Origin: Pseudoscleropodium purum
Taxonomy: Eukaryota; Streptophyta; Bryopsida; Hypnales; Brachytheciaceae
Assembly (NCBI GenBank): GCA_963969395.1
Contig: OZ017798.1
Span: 19,336,173 to 19,400,172, forward strand
Length of the DNA: 64,000 nucleotides
Direction: 5' to 3'
Part shown: positions 50,877 to 62,979 of the stretch, piece after piece
Numbering within the stretch: position 1 is the first letter of the stretch
Layout: every line of letters begins with the position of its first letter
Program-made: the position numbers and the translations under genes
The notes under the pieces: generated by a model
The model's input: the letters and a program-made list of their open reading frames with translations, nothing else
Databases searched by the model: none
Told to the model about the DNA's origin: nothing

Positions 50877-51699
50877 ATTGTGGAGGTTGGTTTGTCCCAT
50901 GATTTTAAAATCTTATCAAGAAATGGTAAAAACAAGGTTGGTTACGCATAATGAAGGTAAAATAAAGTTGGTTACGCATTTGCTTTCTAATGTATTAATA
51001 TGCATTAACTTATATGTGAAAAAATAGACTTTATTAATTAATAACACCATGCGGGAGTTGCCATATCCAAATACATCATTTTCGGAAGTTAATTATGAGT
51101 TTTTACAATTGGATCTATCAAAAAGTAATAAAGAACGAAGATTCTAGCATTGGTTTAAGAAAAGGAGGTTTAGGATTATTTGGGGGCAAATTGCATCAAA
51201 CAAAAAGAAATTTAGGGTTTGAGAAATGACTACAATAAAAAAAAATTGTATTATTTGGCATAGTTATAAAGTACTATTGAAGTGGGAAAACTTGTTTGCA
51301 ATGTTTGTGAGACCAAATAAATTAGTGTAACTTGCTAAAATAATCAACAAGTCTATAGTATTTAATAAGATTGTTTTCAAATAACATCACAAGGAGATTG
51401 ATTATTGGAGGTCAAGACTAAATAAATAAAACCACAATTCATGGATTGTAGCAATAAAAACTTGTTGATTTTGTACCAAATGACCATTTTATATCCCCTA
51501 AAATATTAGTCCAATTTTTTTTCAACAAAATTTATGCACAAAACAAATCAAATGAATAGAAACCACAATAGATATAAATATATTTGACATTTATAGTTTT
51601 AGGATTTCTTTAATTAAAAAAATTATAATAAAAAACTTTTCACAACTTCAAAGGTGTAGAATAGTTTGATGTGCATTGAATACAAATCTAGAGTCATTT

Positions 51700-52400
51700 A
51701 ATTCAAAAATTTATGGCTCCTCCAAATGTCCCTTTAACTCCTAAATGTCTAAAGCCTTTTTTGAGCTTTTTGAAATTTGTTCAAAATTAAACAATAAGTC
51801 CAAATTTTGATATTTTTTAACAATTATTTTAATATTGTGACCATACAACTTCAAATTAGATGTGTTATGGATTACATAAAAAAACAAAACATAAAAATAT
51901 TACCTTTAAATTGAAAGATTATAATGTTTGATCAAGAACGTATTAAAATTGTGAAAGTGATTTGAAGTCTTTCAATTTTCTTTTTACATATGAGTAAATC
52001 TAAAATTGAGGTTGTAAAATATGTTGATTATAATGTTGAAAAAATATGAAGTTTCTAAACATAACATACATAACCATAGTTGATTTATGGCTTCTCAAAT
52101 CTATTGAACAATTTTTTTAAATGAATTTCTAATGTGATTTTTTATCCAAGATCTAATGTATTTGAGGTTCATCTCCAAGATCTTCTAACATTAAAAAAAT
52201 CAAGATTCACATTCGAAACCCTTGCACAAAATCTTCAATAGAAAAAATATAAACAAATTTGTTCAAAATTAGATTTTCGATGCTCAAAATAGATATTTAA
52301 CTAAGAGAAAAAATATCCAAAAAACTAATTTGATAAGGTTTACTTTCACTTCAAAGTTTAGTCAAAACCAAAATATGGTGCATTAGACATAGAGCCATAG
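51700..52400 (+). repeat. Dispersed repeat family 2, copy B
   Basis: Ordered similarity to 40480-41880, same orientation, with large deletions relative to that copy. Best shared block is AAATxAATTTCTAATGTGAT followed by T-rich sequence. Confidence 0.5.
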
Positions 52401-55400
52401 AGGTTAAGAGGTTGGGGACATGGAAGTATTTCTTGCAAGATTATATTGCTTAAAGTGTGAATTTTTTTCTAGCCCTACTTGATTAATCAACTAATTAAAA
52501 TCTCTTTCTGAGTGAGATTTTGCTTTAATCATTATTGAAATTTTACACAATTTAGTACTACATCTTGTTAGGTACACCCATTCAAAATTTCTAATGCAAA
52601 TAAAGGGTCTACTTTATTCTAAGTCAACTTGCAATACAATTGGGTCAATTAAACCAACTATAAACTAATAATTTTTTTAATGGTTTCTTTGGCACAATTG
52701 CACTAACTAAAGAACTTTTATATTTTTGGAATTTGAATACTAAAACTTAGAACCTAAAATTTAAAATATAAAATAGAATTCTTTACAAAATGATTGCACA
52801 TATTGCAAGATCATAGCATTTGAAGGTAGATGTCAAATGCAATTACATCTATGATGTTTTAGCATTTGATAGATCTAAAATGTTTTTTTACAAGGCTCAA
52901 TACAAATAGCAAAATTAGACTCCTCTTGGAATGAGTTTTTTGTATTTAAACATAATTTCTTTATAAAAGTTGCATAGTATATAAATACATTATGCTAGTT
53001 ACATACATGCCAAGTTTCAAAAATAGACAAATGGGTTAGTTACATAATTTGCTTGAATAGTCCAAATTGCCCAAATAGATCAATTTTTTTAGTTCCCACA
53101 AAGTGTGTACGTAGGATTTCAGGAAGATTCATTCACAAATTCACTTTGTGAGAAATTATCCAAATTTTTAAATGTTTATTCAATGGATTGTTGGTCCTTT
53201 AAAGTGTAAATTTGCTCACATAAATTGTGGAGGTTATTATTCTTTCAAACAGAAATTCAAATAGATTATTTATATACAACTAGATAATTAAAAGTACCAT
53301 CTATAACGACATAAACATCATCCATTTATTTCTTTTGTCTTTATTGCATGCCATACTTAAATAACCATTTAAAATTTCATTTTGTTTTTCTTTTATTACA
53401 TGAGACTAATTGTTTCCATTAAAGTATTAAAATATTATTGAAATTCTTTAAAAGAATTTTATTTTATTTTATGAAATATATATATTTTTATAAATGTAAC
53501 AAAATGAATTCAATTAGTATACTAACCCTAAATTCAGTGCTACTTATAGAAATGGAATATAATGCATTTTTTAATTTTAATTTAAAAAAAATTACATTTT
53601 TTTTGCCTAATATCTTTGGATTTCATTATTCCTATAATGGCAAAAACAATTGAATACAAAGTGTGATCAAAGTACACATCATTATCAATTAACTATAGTA
53701 CAAACTAATCATTTAAATTGGTATTGATTAGAATGAAGCTTAAATGATAATATATGTATTTTGGACTAAATATTAGGTTCTTTAAATTAAATGAAGTAAA
53801 TCTTACTAGACTTTATAGTTTGATGAATATAAACTTTAAATGTGACATTCTAAATGATTGTGGGTTTGTATAAGAAAAAAATTTCTTTGTAATTGTTTCC
53901 ATAAATTATACATCTATATAAATAAAAGACATGCCTCATTTTGAATTTTTTTAGGCTGCAACCATTTTATAGTTCTATAATAAGATATATTTTGTACTTT
54001 AGATATTTGATTCAGGGATAGGATGTAGTTGAGTGATTACAAGAAATGTAAAGAGCATTTAGCACTATGTTCTAAGTCCTAAGTCTCACATAAGTCAAAA
54101 ACACCTATATGATAGTTAACACCTTTGGGGAGTTTTGGCACCAAAAAAGTGGGACTTGGAAGTTGAATTGGGTTTAGCCAAAATGAAAACCTAACTTTGC
54201 CTCCAAATCCCAACAATTTTTTTGAATATAAAAAAATACCATATATAGTCAATATTTAATTCCAAATTAATTTTAGAAATAATGAATACATAAAAAATAA
54301 ATTTTAAATTGGCAATGCCTATTTTAATTATGATTTCTACCTATATTAGATCTCTACAATCAAAGTTGTCATTGAAAAAGGTTGCAACAAGGTGAATACA
54401 ATAAAGAGACATTGTAATAGGAATTAGTTAAGGTCTTTTTTGCAATTCTTTTGTTTGATAAATTTTTATTTATTATGATTTTGAATAAAAAAAGTAATTT
54501 CACTTCATGCTTAAAAAAATTAAAATTTGAACATGTAGTATTCATATAATTATATAGAATTAAGGATGAAAAGACCCATCCTTCATCGAGATATTTTTTT
54601 ACATAGTTAATACTTCACCAAAATTTTATAATAAACTATATATTCCGAAAGCTATAAAAGAAGGATAAAGGGCATTAAATTTTGAGATGTATCAAGCAAA
54701 GAAAATTAATAGTAAAATATTTATAATTAAAAAATTAAAAAATCATGGTTAGAAGGTTATGGAAGTTGTTTTAAATCCACCATCACTTTAACACTAATAT
54801 ATTTTTAATCTACAAGAAGTTTGCTTGATTCAAGGCATTTTCAAGTTGTAAAGAACACACTAAAGACAAATTTTGTTGTTGGATGTTGATGAGCTTTGCC
54901 CATCTTTCATGAATTATAAATATAAAATTGTGCTTGGTGGGGATTAAAAGAATGGTAGAACAATTGTATATACCTAAAATTTTAGTACATTTCTCCCCTT
55001 TTTTAGCTTTCATAATATATAGTTGGTTTTAAATTTGGTGGAAAATTAATTCTATGGGAAAGGTTTCCATGAAGATTGAACTATTTTGTGTACATCTCTA
55101 CTAGAATATTTTGTAAGAACTAAGCCATCAAATTGTCTCCATCAATAATGCATGAATTGCATGAATTGGATATTAGTATTTTGTCTTTTATAATATTTTA
55201 AAATAAATGAATGACCTTGACTCCAAAACTTTAGTCTAATCTTTTATTCCAAATTTATAATCCATTTAAAAATGGTTCATCTTATCAATGATAAAATTGA
55301 CACATATTTTTTGCTTTAAATTTGGTTAAGAATATAGCCATCTAACTAGATAAAGTTTAGAATAGCTATTTGTAATAAAACTAGTCTACTTAAATCAATA

Positions 55401-55503
55401 TGATCACCAATATACTATATATCGTTTTTGTTGCCATTACATGCTAAGGTAAATTAGAGATTCCAATTCAAACTAAAACAAGGTTGTAAATGCAACACCC
55501 TAA

Positions 55504-55549
55504 AGTTTACATTCACAATAAGTACATATTGGTGTTGTGAATGTAAACC
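55504..55549. repeat. Short hairpin with 15-bp arms
   Basis: AGTTTACATTCACAA and, 16 bp later, TTGTGAATGTAAACC pair at 14 of 15 positions. It lies at the boundary between the AT-rich region and the more balanced DNA that precedes the MYB gene. Confidence 0.7.
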
Positions 55550-55559
55550 TCTATTTAAG

Positions 55560-58500
55560 TTAACCTAATAACTCATGTTGGCTTTCGGTGATCTCCCCAT
55601 AAAACTTCGAGCCTTCATAGCCTTCCATTTAAGGAATCCTAAATAATGCACTGTTTGACGCATTGTACTCCTCTTTGATTTGCTAACTAGATTACACCAG
55701 AGTTGACCATGCTGCTTGATGAAGGTGTTGCTTTTTAGGTGTGCTTGCTGAAGTTCTCAAAATTCCAAGCTGCTGTTCAGATTCATGATCCATAGTAAGT
55801 ATGAATTAGTCATACTAGGAAACATGGTCACCGATACTTAGAAATTTCAGGGCGCAGACCACTAGCTATGTATCAATTGAAAGTGATTCTAAAGACTCTC
55901 ACCGGCATCATTCATTAACTTGAAGTTACACGCCTGCCGATTTCAAGACTGTTGGTTGATCCAACCCGGGATCCAACCTCCTGAAGTTAGTGAAATCGCA
56001 AACGATGCTGACAAAATTTGGCTATCATGCAAGTGGATAAAGCACATGCACAGTCCAGACGAAGGAGTACGTGAATGCCCAGGAGTAGTACAACATTCAA
56101 AGAATAGTACTCGATGGCTCGATCACGTTACGATAAATTTGACTCCCACCGCAGTCAAGGTCTCTACTGCCAAATAATAGGAGCCAAAGTCTCGGGCCTT
56201 TTCAGAAGCCTTTGAGTCTCTTTACAACTTCCCATTATGTTCGTCGTACTCCTGAGCAGATATCACTTGGAATTGCATTTGCACGAGAGGCTGCACCCTG
56301 CCATAGACGAATAGTGTAATGAGATTCAAGTGATTTCCAGATGGAGATTTGACGGCTCACTGGCAAATCCGTGGACTCCAAGTTTGCAAATGGTTGCATC
56401 AATTCGCGCAGTAAATTGGGTCACGTCTTTGTAATGCGCTGCAGATGTCTAGTTTGCAATTCCGATTTGGGAACTTTAGTTAATATTTATTAGAAGTCTA
56501 ATCATCAGAATCCTGTTACACAAGGTCACGCAAGCTGAGACTAAGATGTTTGTTAAAATGAGCTATCTTTTCAGTGGCTGACTTCGACATTCGACAAAGC
56601 CAGCTCTCAAATCACAAGCCTGGACGTCCCGCTGAAGCTCCAGCCAAATCGAAAGTGACGCATATATGCCGGCCCAGGTTTTGAATCTTGAATCTTTAAA
56701 ATTACTAAATTTCCAGAAATTGCCTCGGCTTGTCAGGAACCTCAGATCTACAGCAGTCCTAGTTTTAGACCTATTTGCACCCTGAATGTCGCGATTGGGC
56801 GATAGAGCTGAAACACGCCAATTTAGCGAAGATGACCGTATTCATCTGCACAGGGAGTGTATTCTCCCAGGCCGGGACGCCAATTAATATGATTCAGGCG
56901 ACTAACTCTGTCCGAAGCAAGACGTGCCATCTTCGAACTGCCTGAGTCTGACAGCAGCTGCTGCATCAAATCCTGCGCAAATCTCAGCAGCGATTGAAGT
57001 CCACTCCTTGGAAAGAACGTCACACGAAAGTCCCAATCATTATTTGTCTGCCAGGCCATGCCAGCCGGCCGGCCGGCCATGGCCAGTACTACTCACACAC
57101 AACTGATCCCGCTGCTGTCCCGCCATGGCCAGGCAGAAAAGCCGTTGATCGGCAACTCCAAGGTGGCGGTGTCCGAACATATATCAACGCTGTGTAACGA
57201 ACTCACATGAGCCTGCTCTAGATGAGTGAACTCGCCTTCCTCGAACTGAGCTTCTGCAGAACCCGTTTTGACTTCTCCATATCCTGTCAGATCACACTGG
57301 TTGCTCTGCCTGATCATCTACCAGGCGTCCAGACTTTTGTATATTAAGATTGCATGAAAATAAAAGATTTCATCATGTTAAGACCTGTGTTCAAGGTAAC
57401 TCTATCACTGTCTCATTGGCTAGTCAGAAGAGGATTACTAAATTTATAACCCATGATAATCTTTCCCGTCGTTGCATTGGAAGCTCTCAGATCAACTAGA
57501 AAGCTCTGACGTTTGGATATCATTGATTATGTATAACAGCTAGGCATTACGTCCGATAGTGCTTTCAATTTTTCCGGTTCTCGACTAGATCATGAACTTA
57601 TGAAATAGGCGGACTAGATAACGCAAAGTCGGAAATTTGTCGTTGTCAGAGAGTTCTAGCATGCAAGTTAATTTGTGCTAAACCCGAACCTCCCATGTCG
57701 TGTTAATCTGAAGATCTGACTCACTCTGAGTCCCGGCCTGACAACTTACCGCTCCTAATGGCTGTGAGAAGGACTGTGTACCAACAACCAAGGCATCATG
57801 ACGTGATTCAGCCTTGCTGAAATACTCTGTGGGGAAGATACCGGTAATGATGAGAATAGCTTTTGTAAACTCATGCAGAGGCTTATTTGTGTCATTTATG
57901 GGGCAGGGTAGCTACGCGGAGGAATCAGGTATTAGTCATTTATGATTTATCTATCGAAAGTGGTAGAGTGGTAGATGATCTAAAGCGTGACATTAAATGT
58001 TTGCAGGGAGCAACGAGCAAGGACGAAGATACTCTTGGGAATTGGGTGCAGTTATGAGGGGGTGCTGAAGGATTAGAGTAGCAGGTTTAGGTGTGTCTTT
58101 TCGTCAGATTGAATCATTGGATTAGTCAGTGGCTACCCTAGCATGGGAATTTTTCGTGGGAAAGTGTGCCATGAAAGAGCAGCAGTTCAATTTCGGAAGG
58201 TACACAAAATTTCAGTTCTAAGCTTCCGTCGCTTCAACATTCTTTTGTGTGGGGAAAATGAAAAGGAGTAGTGAAACCTCCGTAGTTTCAGAACTAAGTT
58301 GCAGAGTATTATGTACTAATTCAGTAGTGTATGAATCTTCTCAAGGTGAACAATTACCCTGTGTCTTCTACGCAGGAACTGTAGATTGTACGTACTGAAG
58401 ATGAAGGGGCATTGTCTTACCAACTGATAGGAGCATAAGCGCATTCAGTAAAACCGTAACTGTGAGTACTTTAATTCGTCGACAGGCGGTTTGGGAATGC

Positions 58501-58820
58501 AACGAAACCTACAAACGGTTAGATTTTTGACTGAAGACGTAGATTCATAGAGCGGACAATCCAATGCAGACAATCATCACTGTAACCCAAACAGATATAT
58601 CAAAGGAGCACTGGGGTCAATAAACAGATGAAGAGATCGATTCTAAGGTAGAGTAGAAAGAATGAATAATGTCAATAATGTTCAAGAAGCTACAAGGTCC
58701 CACCGATATCACCTCGTAATGTACAATTCCACCCTCTCTAACTAACATGCACAGCTAAGCTAGCTCGTCTACTGAAAACAACCAAAATTTCTAAGAGAAT
58801 CAATCTCTACAAGTTGAATT
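55560..58820. other. Balanced-composition non-coding region downstream of the MYB gene
   Basis: GC content is higher than in the flanking intergenic DNA, but no exon chain was recognised on either strand. A GGCC-rich run lies at about 57062-57084. The part next to 58826 should hold the MYB 3' UTR and polyadenylation signals. Confidence 0.4.
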
Positions 58821-58825
58821 CTGTT

Positions 58826-60587
58826 CTAATCCTGATCATGAAAGTCCCACAACACCATCCTTGGACTCGGCACTTCAAATTCATGCAGCCTTACCGCCGA
58901 AGAATTAGTCCCAGGCAAAGGGCTATTTAAAGTGGCAGGCGCAGCGGTGTTGCAATTGGGACCCATCAAACCCGAAGTATTATACTGTACACCATTATTG
59001 TAGCTTTGCAGCGGAGTGTTACCATCCAGCAAGGAACTCAAATTCCCAGAGCTATTGGGGGACATCAATGGCCCACTCGTAAAGCCCCTGTAACCGAAAT
59101 TATTGCTCTCTTGCAGAAACGAGCCTTGCTGATTATTGAAGCCTAAGTTGATCCGGATATCGACCTTACTAGACGCAGGCATGGAATTCGACACTTCACT
59201 TGCCTGAAACTCCGAATTCAACCGACTCAGAAACTGGTCTTCAAGCGGGAGAGCGGTGGTTCGTGAACTTAACCAGCGAGTGTAATCCATCCTTGGTTTC
59301 AATGGCCCACTTGCACTGCCAGGATCAACGAAACTACCCAAGATTGGTTCCATGTGAGCTCCGGAGAGGTAAGATAAAGCCCCAGAGCTTTCCATTGCAA
59401 TTTCTGCCAAATCCTGCTCAGGGATGTTGGTAATTGGATACCTATGGAGATTGGAATGCAATTCCATGTCGGTAGACAGAGCCTCCTCCGTGCTACTACT
59501 CTCGTCCATGCTATTCGAGTTTCCTGAATTGTTGTTGAGGCTTTTTTTATGGACGTGATTGGAGAGAGCTTGGTTGAGCATGAATTGGGAAGGAGTGGTT
59601 TTGCCGCACTCCGCTCGGACGGCTTTGCTAATCAGACTGTCACGGAAGCACCTTCGTGCTGCTTCCTCCGCTACCTGCAAATAATGGTGTACGTTAGGAA
59701 GCTCGATAACTTCATTACTTAAGCTGTCAGAAAATATGTCAAATAATGTGGGGAACGACAGGGGTAGCGACACAAGACGTGAAGAGCACGTTGTTACCTG
59801 AGATTCAGCTCCCGAGCACTGAGCCATCGTGCCAGCCAAGTCTCTGAGGAAATCGGCAATGGGCTTGTGTGTGACGGGATCAATCCCCATGTCGCACAGC
59901 TTTTTCTTCAGTCGGGTGTTCCAATGATTCTTGATGTCATTATCGGTTCGGCCGGGCATTTGTGTAGCTATGAGGGACCATCTGTGGGCCAGGACAGGCA
60001 TGCCAATTGCTGTCTAGTGAGCTCATTTCTTGCAATCAACCATTATATTCAAAAGAATGAATTCCCAGCTACCACCACGAAAACCTGAAAAAGTAAATAT
60101 TTGCGTACTGTATAGTTGTTGTCTGAGTACGTAGTTGATTTAAACCGTAGTTTCCAGGACACTGATCTAAAGTTACGAGACTGTTTCAGCTCAACTAATT
60201 GATTACCTGCTTCCATGAGCTGCATGGAGCTGCACAATAAGATCCTCTTCTTCAGGGGTGAAACTTCCGTGTCGAATATCAGGTCGCAAATAGTTTGTCC
60301 AGCGCAAACGACAGCTCTTCCCACATCTCTGAAGACCTGCACAACATCAAGTGGTAATTTAGCTCAATACAAAGGTTAAGCAGGAAAATTTTCGTTGAAT
60401 TAATTAGATAACCACAAATTGATTTAGATTGATCTCTAGCGACGTACGTACCTGCTTTCTTCCCAACGCTTCGCCAGTGCCCTGTCCCATATGTTTCCAC
60501 ATACTTTCGAAGTTTCTCATCCTCCTCGGCTGTCCACGCTCCCTTCCGAACGTCTTCAACGTTTGACCTCGACACAAGTCTCGTCAT
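58826..60587 (-). CDS. R2R3-MYB transcription factor, MYB35/MYB80-type
   Basis: Exons 60587-60452, 60336-60207 and 59981-58826 splice at GT-AG sites in phases 1 and 2 to give 473 aa. R2 (~15-65) has W18, W38 and the RWTNYLRP end. R3 (~67-117) starts with Phe in place of the first Trp, as is usual in plants, and has [20 protein letters not shown] and the NHWNTRL end. [17 protein letters not shown] directly after R3 is the hallmark of the MYB35(TDF1)/MYB80 and related clades, which control tapetum and sporogenous tissue in flowering plants. The C-terminus is Ser/Asn-rich and likely the activation region. A perfect GT...AG segment of 123 bp (59797-59675) inside exon 3 keeps the frame and is probably a fourth intron, giving 432 aa when spliced. 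The family call is firm, the orthology and role inferred. Confidence 0.9.
59675..59797 (-). other. Probable in-frame intron within MYB exon 3
   Basis: The flanks read TCTCAG|GTAACA and TATTTGCAG|GTAGCG. The 123 bp contain no stop in frame. The 41 residues they would add (rich in Ser, Leu, Pro and Phe) interrupt a smooth join between the GAESQ and [10 protein letters not shown] segments. This supports removal in the main transcript. Confidence 0.65.
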
Positions 60588-60599
60588 CTCAGTAAGAAT

Positions 60600-62250
60600 A
60601 AAAGGCAGTGGACTTAAATTAACGCGTTGACCTGGGGCTTATGTCGATACTCTGACAAATCAATCCCAGCTAATACCACCACAACATGCAGTGCCGGAGC
60701 TAGAGAATCGCTGAATTGAATTGAAATGACACTACTACTCCCTGTGGGTTACCACGAACGAAGGTGTTACTAATGAACTTGCTTGAGACTCAACACATAC
60801 AGCTAGAAGAGGGGCGCTCCTTCAGGACGCTCATGCAACCAACAAGGGGATGTAGAAATTCCTACAGACCATGAGCACTTCAGAAAGACTGAAACGGTCG
60901 CTAAGCCAGGGCTCGTCGAGCATTCAGTGGATGAACTATCTCCATATATACCAAGCACTACTTTAATTTATCCACAACAACCAGAAGTCGGCTGTGTCTG
61001 GAATGAAGCTCTAGGTACTCCCCAACCCCTCGTGGCGTCCGTCAACAAGTACGTCCACTGGAATTCGGCGAGGGAACACGGACCACTGAAGGTGGTGAAG
61101 CACCTTCCACGGCGGCCAAGCGCGGCGACTGAAGCTAGAATTCTCTAAAGAATTAAATGATTATTTAAAACGAAGCTCCAACACGAGGCATGAAACTTGG
61201 GATGCAACTAGTATTCTAGAACTGCAGCCATGGAATGATCGAGAGCTACGGCTGGGATGCCACGCAAGTTTTCCGACACTAGCAAGTAGTCGGATAGTAC
61301 ATGCAAACTCCGCCACTCCGCTAGCCTTGTCAGTTGCAGCACAAGTGCTCCAATTCCATCCGCTAGAGGCGAGGCGGCAGCAGTTGCTTGTTGAAGAGTT
61401 TTTTCGCAATTGGTGCTGCACCTGCCACTATGGAATGGAAGATGCTGGCCTGGCTAGCTGGGGAGCACTTCAAGTGCTCACTAGCTCTAAGATTCACGAC
61501 TGAGAGAGAGAGCTCAAGGGAGGGTCCTGCGGATTCCTGGCTGGCGAAATATATCACTGCATGCTCTGTTTGACTTGCCACAAATGGTTGCCGAGCTAGT
61601 CTTGTTGGTTGAAGACTTCAGGTTTCGGAAGGGCTTGGCAGGCTGGCTGTCGGAATGGCTGGATGGGTATCAGGGATCTCAGGGTATGTACAATACATCA
61701 ACATAGCGTACCCCACCATTGCAGAAACAAGTCACGCTCCTGGAGACCCGCTCTTCACGCCACGTGACTCGGGCCCTCAAACCACCTCAGTGGTGACACT
61801 AGCCCATGGAAACAATGCATGTGAGAATGATCAAACGCAACTCCAGCAAGTCAAGTGCCCAAACTAATTTTGTTGAGACTATATTAATTTGGGTTCAAAT
61901 GGTGGGATCTTGTGAGGAATTGTTAAAAGATGGAGAGAGGGTTTCAGAGCACTCTAGCATCTGTTATTAATTTCGGAGACTATGAATGAATTATGATTGT
62001 GTTAGGGAGCAGTTTCTGAGGAGGGGTTACTGTTGCTTTCTTGGAGGTGAACCCGGCTTGACACAGTGGTCAGGCAGTTTCAGCACCAGCAATTAACCTC
62101 CTGCTCAAAAAAAACCCAAAAAACAAGAAGCTATTCTACAAGAGCTTGTGCCAGGGTAGGAGTGATTTGCTTTTTGACTAAGGTCCTACTCAAACTTCCT
62201 TATAGTCTATAGCTTCTTCCAATGCAAAACCTTCTCCCCTTTAGACCAAG
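60600..62250. other. Upstream region of the MYB gene
   Basis: Non-coding, balanced composition, presumed promoter of the minus-strand MYB gene. Short open frames on both strands at 60.9-61.9 kb show no recognisable domain. Confidence 0.4.
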
Positions 62251-62262
62251 GCTAGCAAATAA

Positions 62263-62415
62263 CATGGTTGTCATACTGGACAAGTTACTATTCATTTCAT
62301 GTCCTGTAGGACGAGTTACTATTCATCAAATGTACCTAAGAGGTACATTTGATGAATAGTAACTTGTCCTACAGGACATGAAACGAATAGTAACTTGTCC
62401 AGTATGACAACCATG
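62263..62415. mobile_element. Palindromic hAT-like MITE, 153 bp
   Basis: It starts CATGGTTGTCATACTGGACA and ends TGTCCAGTATGACAACCATG. The two halves are inverted repeats of about 75 bp with few mismatches around AAGAGG near 62340. GCAAATAA at 62255-62262 and 62416-62423 is a perfect 8-bp target duplication. Confidence 0.9.
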
Positions 62416-62670
62416 GCAAATAATTATCCATGATTCAATAAGGTAGTCTACTCTTAAAGCAACCATTAGTAACCCTACTTTACTCATCAATTATTGTCAA
62501 ATCTGTAATAGATATTTCAAGGATCTTGTCAATAAGTCCTAAATAGAAGACACATTTAGAACATGGTTGCTTTAGGATTAAATTACCTTAATTGTTTTTG
62601 GCTTTGAGCAAAATCATTCAAAGTTTCAAACGACAAATATTCTCTTCTAAATAACAATAGCTGCCTAGTC

Positions 62671-62967
62671 CATGGTTGTCATAATGGGCGAGTTAGGGTC
62701 ATCAGACGGGACGGACGGACGAGCAAACTGGACTGGACGGCTTTAATTTTGTAACTTGTGCAATTTTGCGGAATGATACGTCACCTCGGAATGCGAAATC
62801 CAGGGCGCGGACGATCTCGTCCGCACCCAGCATGTTCCTTAATCCACATGGCATCCACGTGGCCTATTTTTCCGTTATCAGAAAGTCAACTATGTGTTGA
62901 TTGTATCGGACGAGCGGGACCTCTAATGGACAGGCGAACCAGACGTCCGTCCACTATGACAACCATG
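62671..62967. mobile_element. hAT-like MITE sharing the CATGGTTGTCATA terminus, 297 bp
   Basis: It starts CATGGTTGTCATAATGGGCG and ends ATGACAACCATG. The flanks GCCTAGTC (62663-62670) and GCCTAGCC (62968-62975) differ at one position and are read as an 8-bp duplication. The interior is GC-rich, with GGACGG/CGTCCG words like those of the MITEs at 5.7 and 19.5 kb, and carries no transposase. Confidence 0.82.
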
Positions 62968-62979
62968 GCCTAGCCAGTA

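Larger units (their letters stand above)
50900..55550. other. AT-rich intergenic region
   Basis: No supported gene. It contains dispersed repeat family 2 copy B and long A/T runs. All open frames are short and of low complexity. Confidence 0.5.

Noticed and set aside
57060..57085. GGCC-rich palindromic run
   Set aside because: Simple repeat of GGCC units, without a partner motif or gene context.
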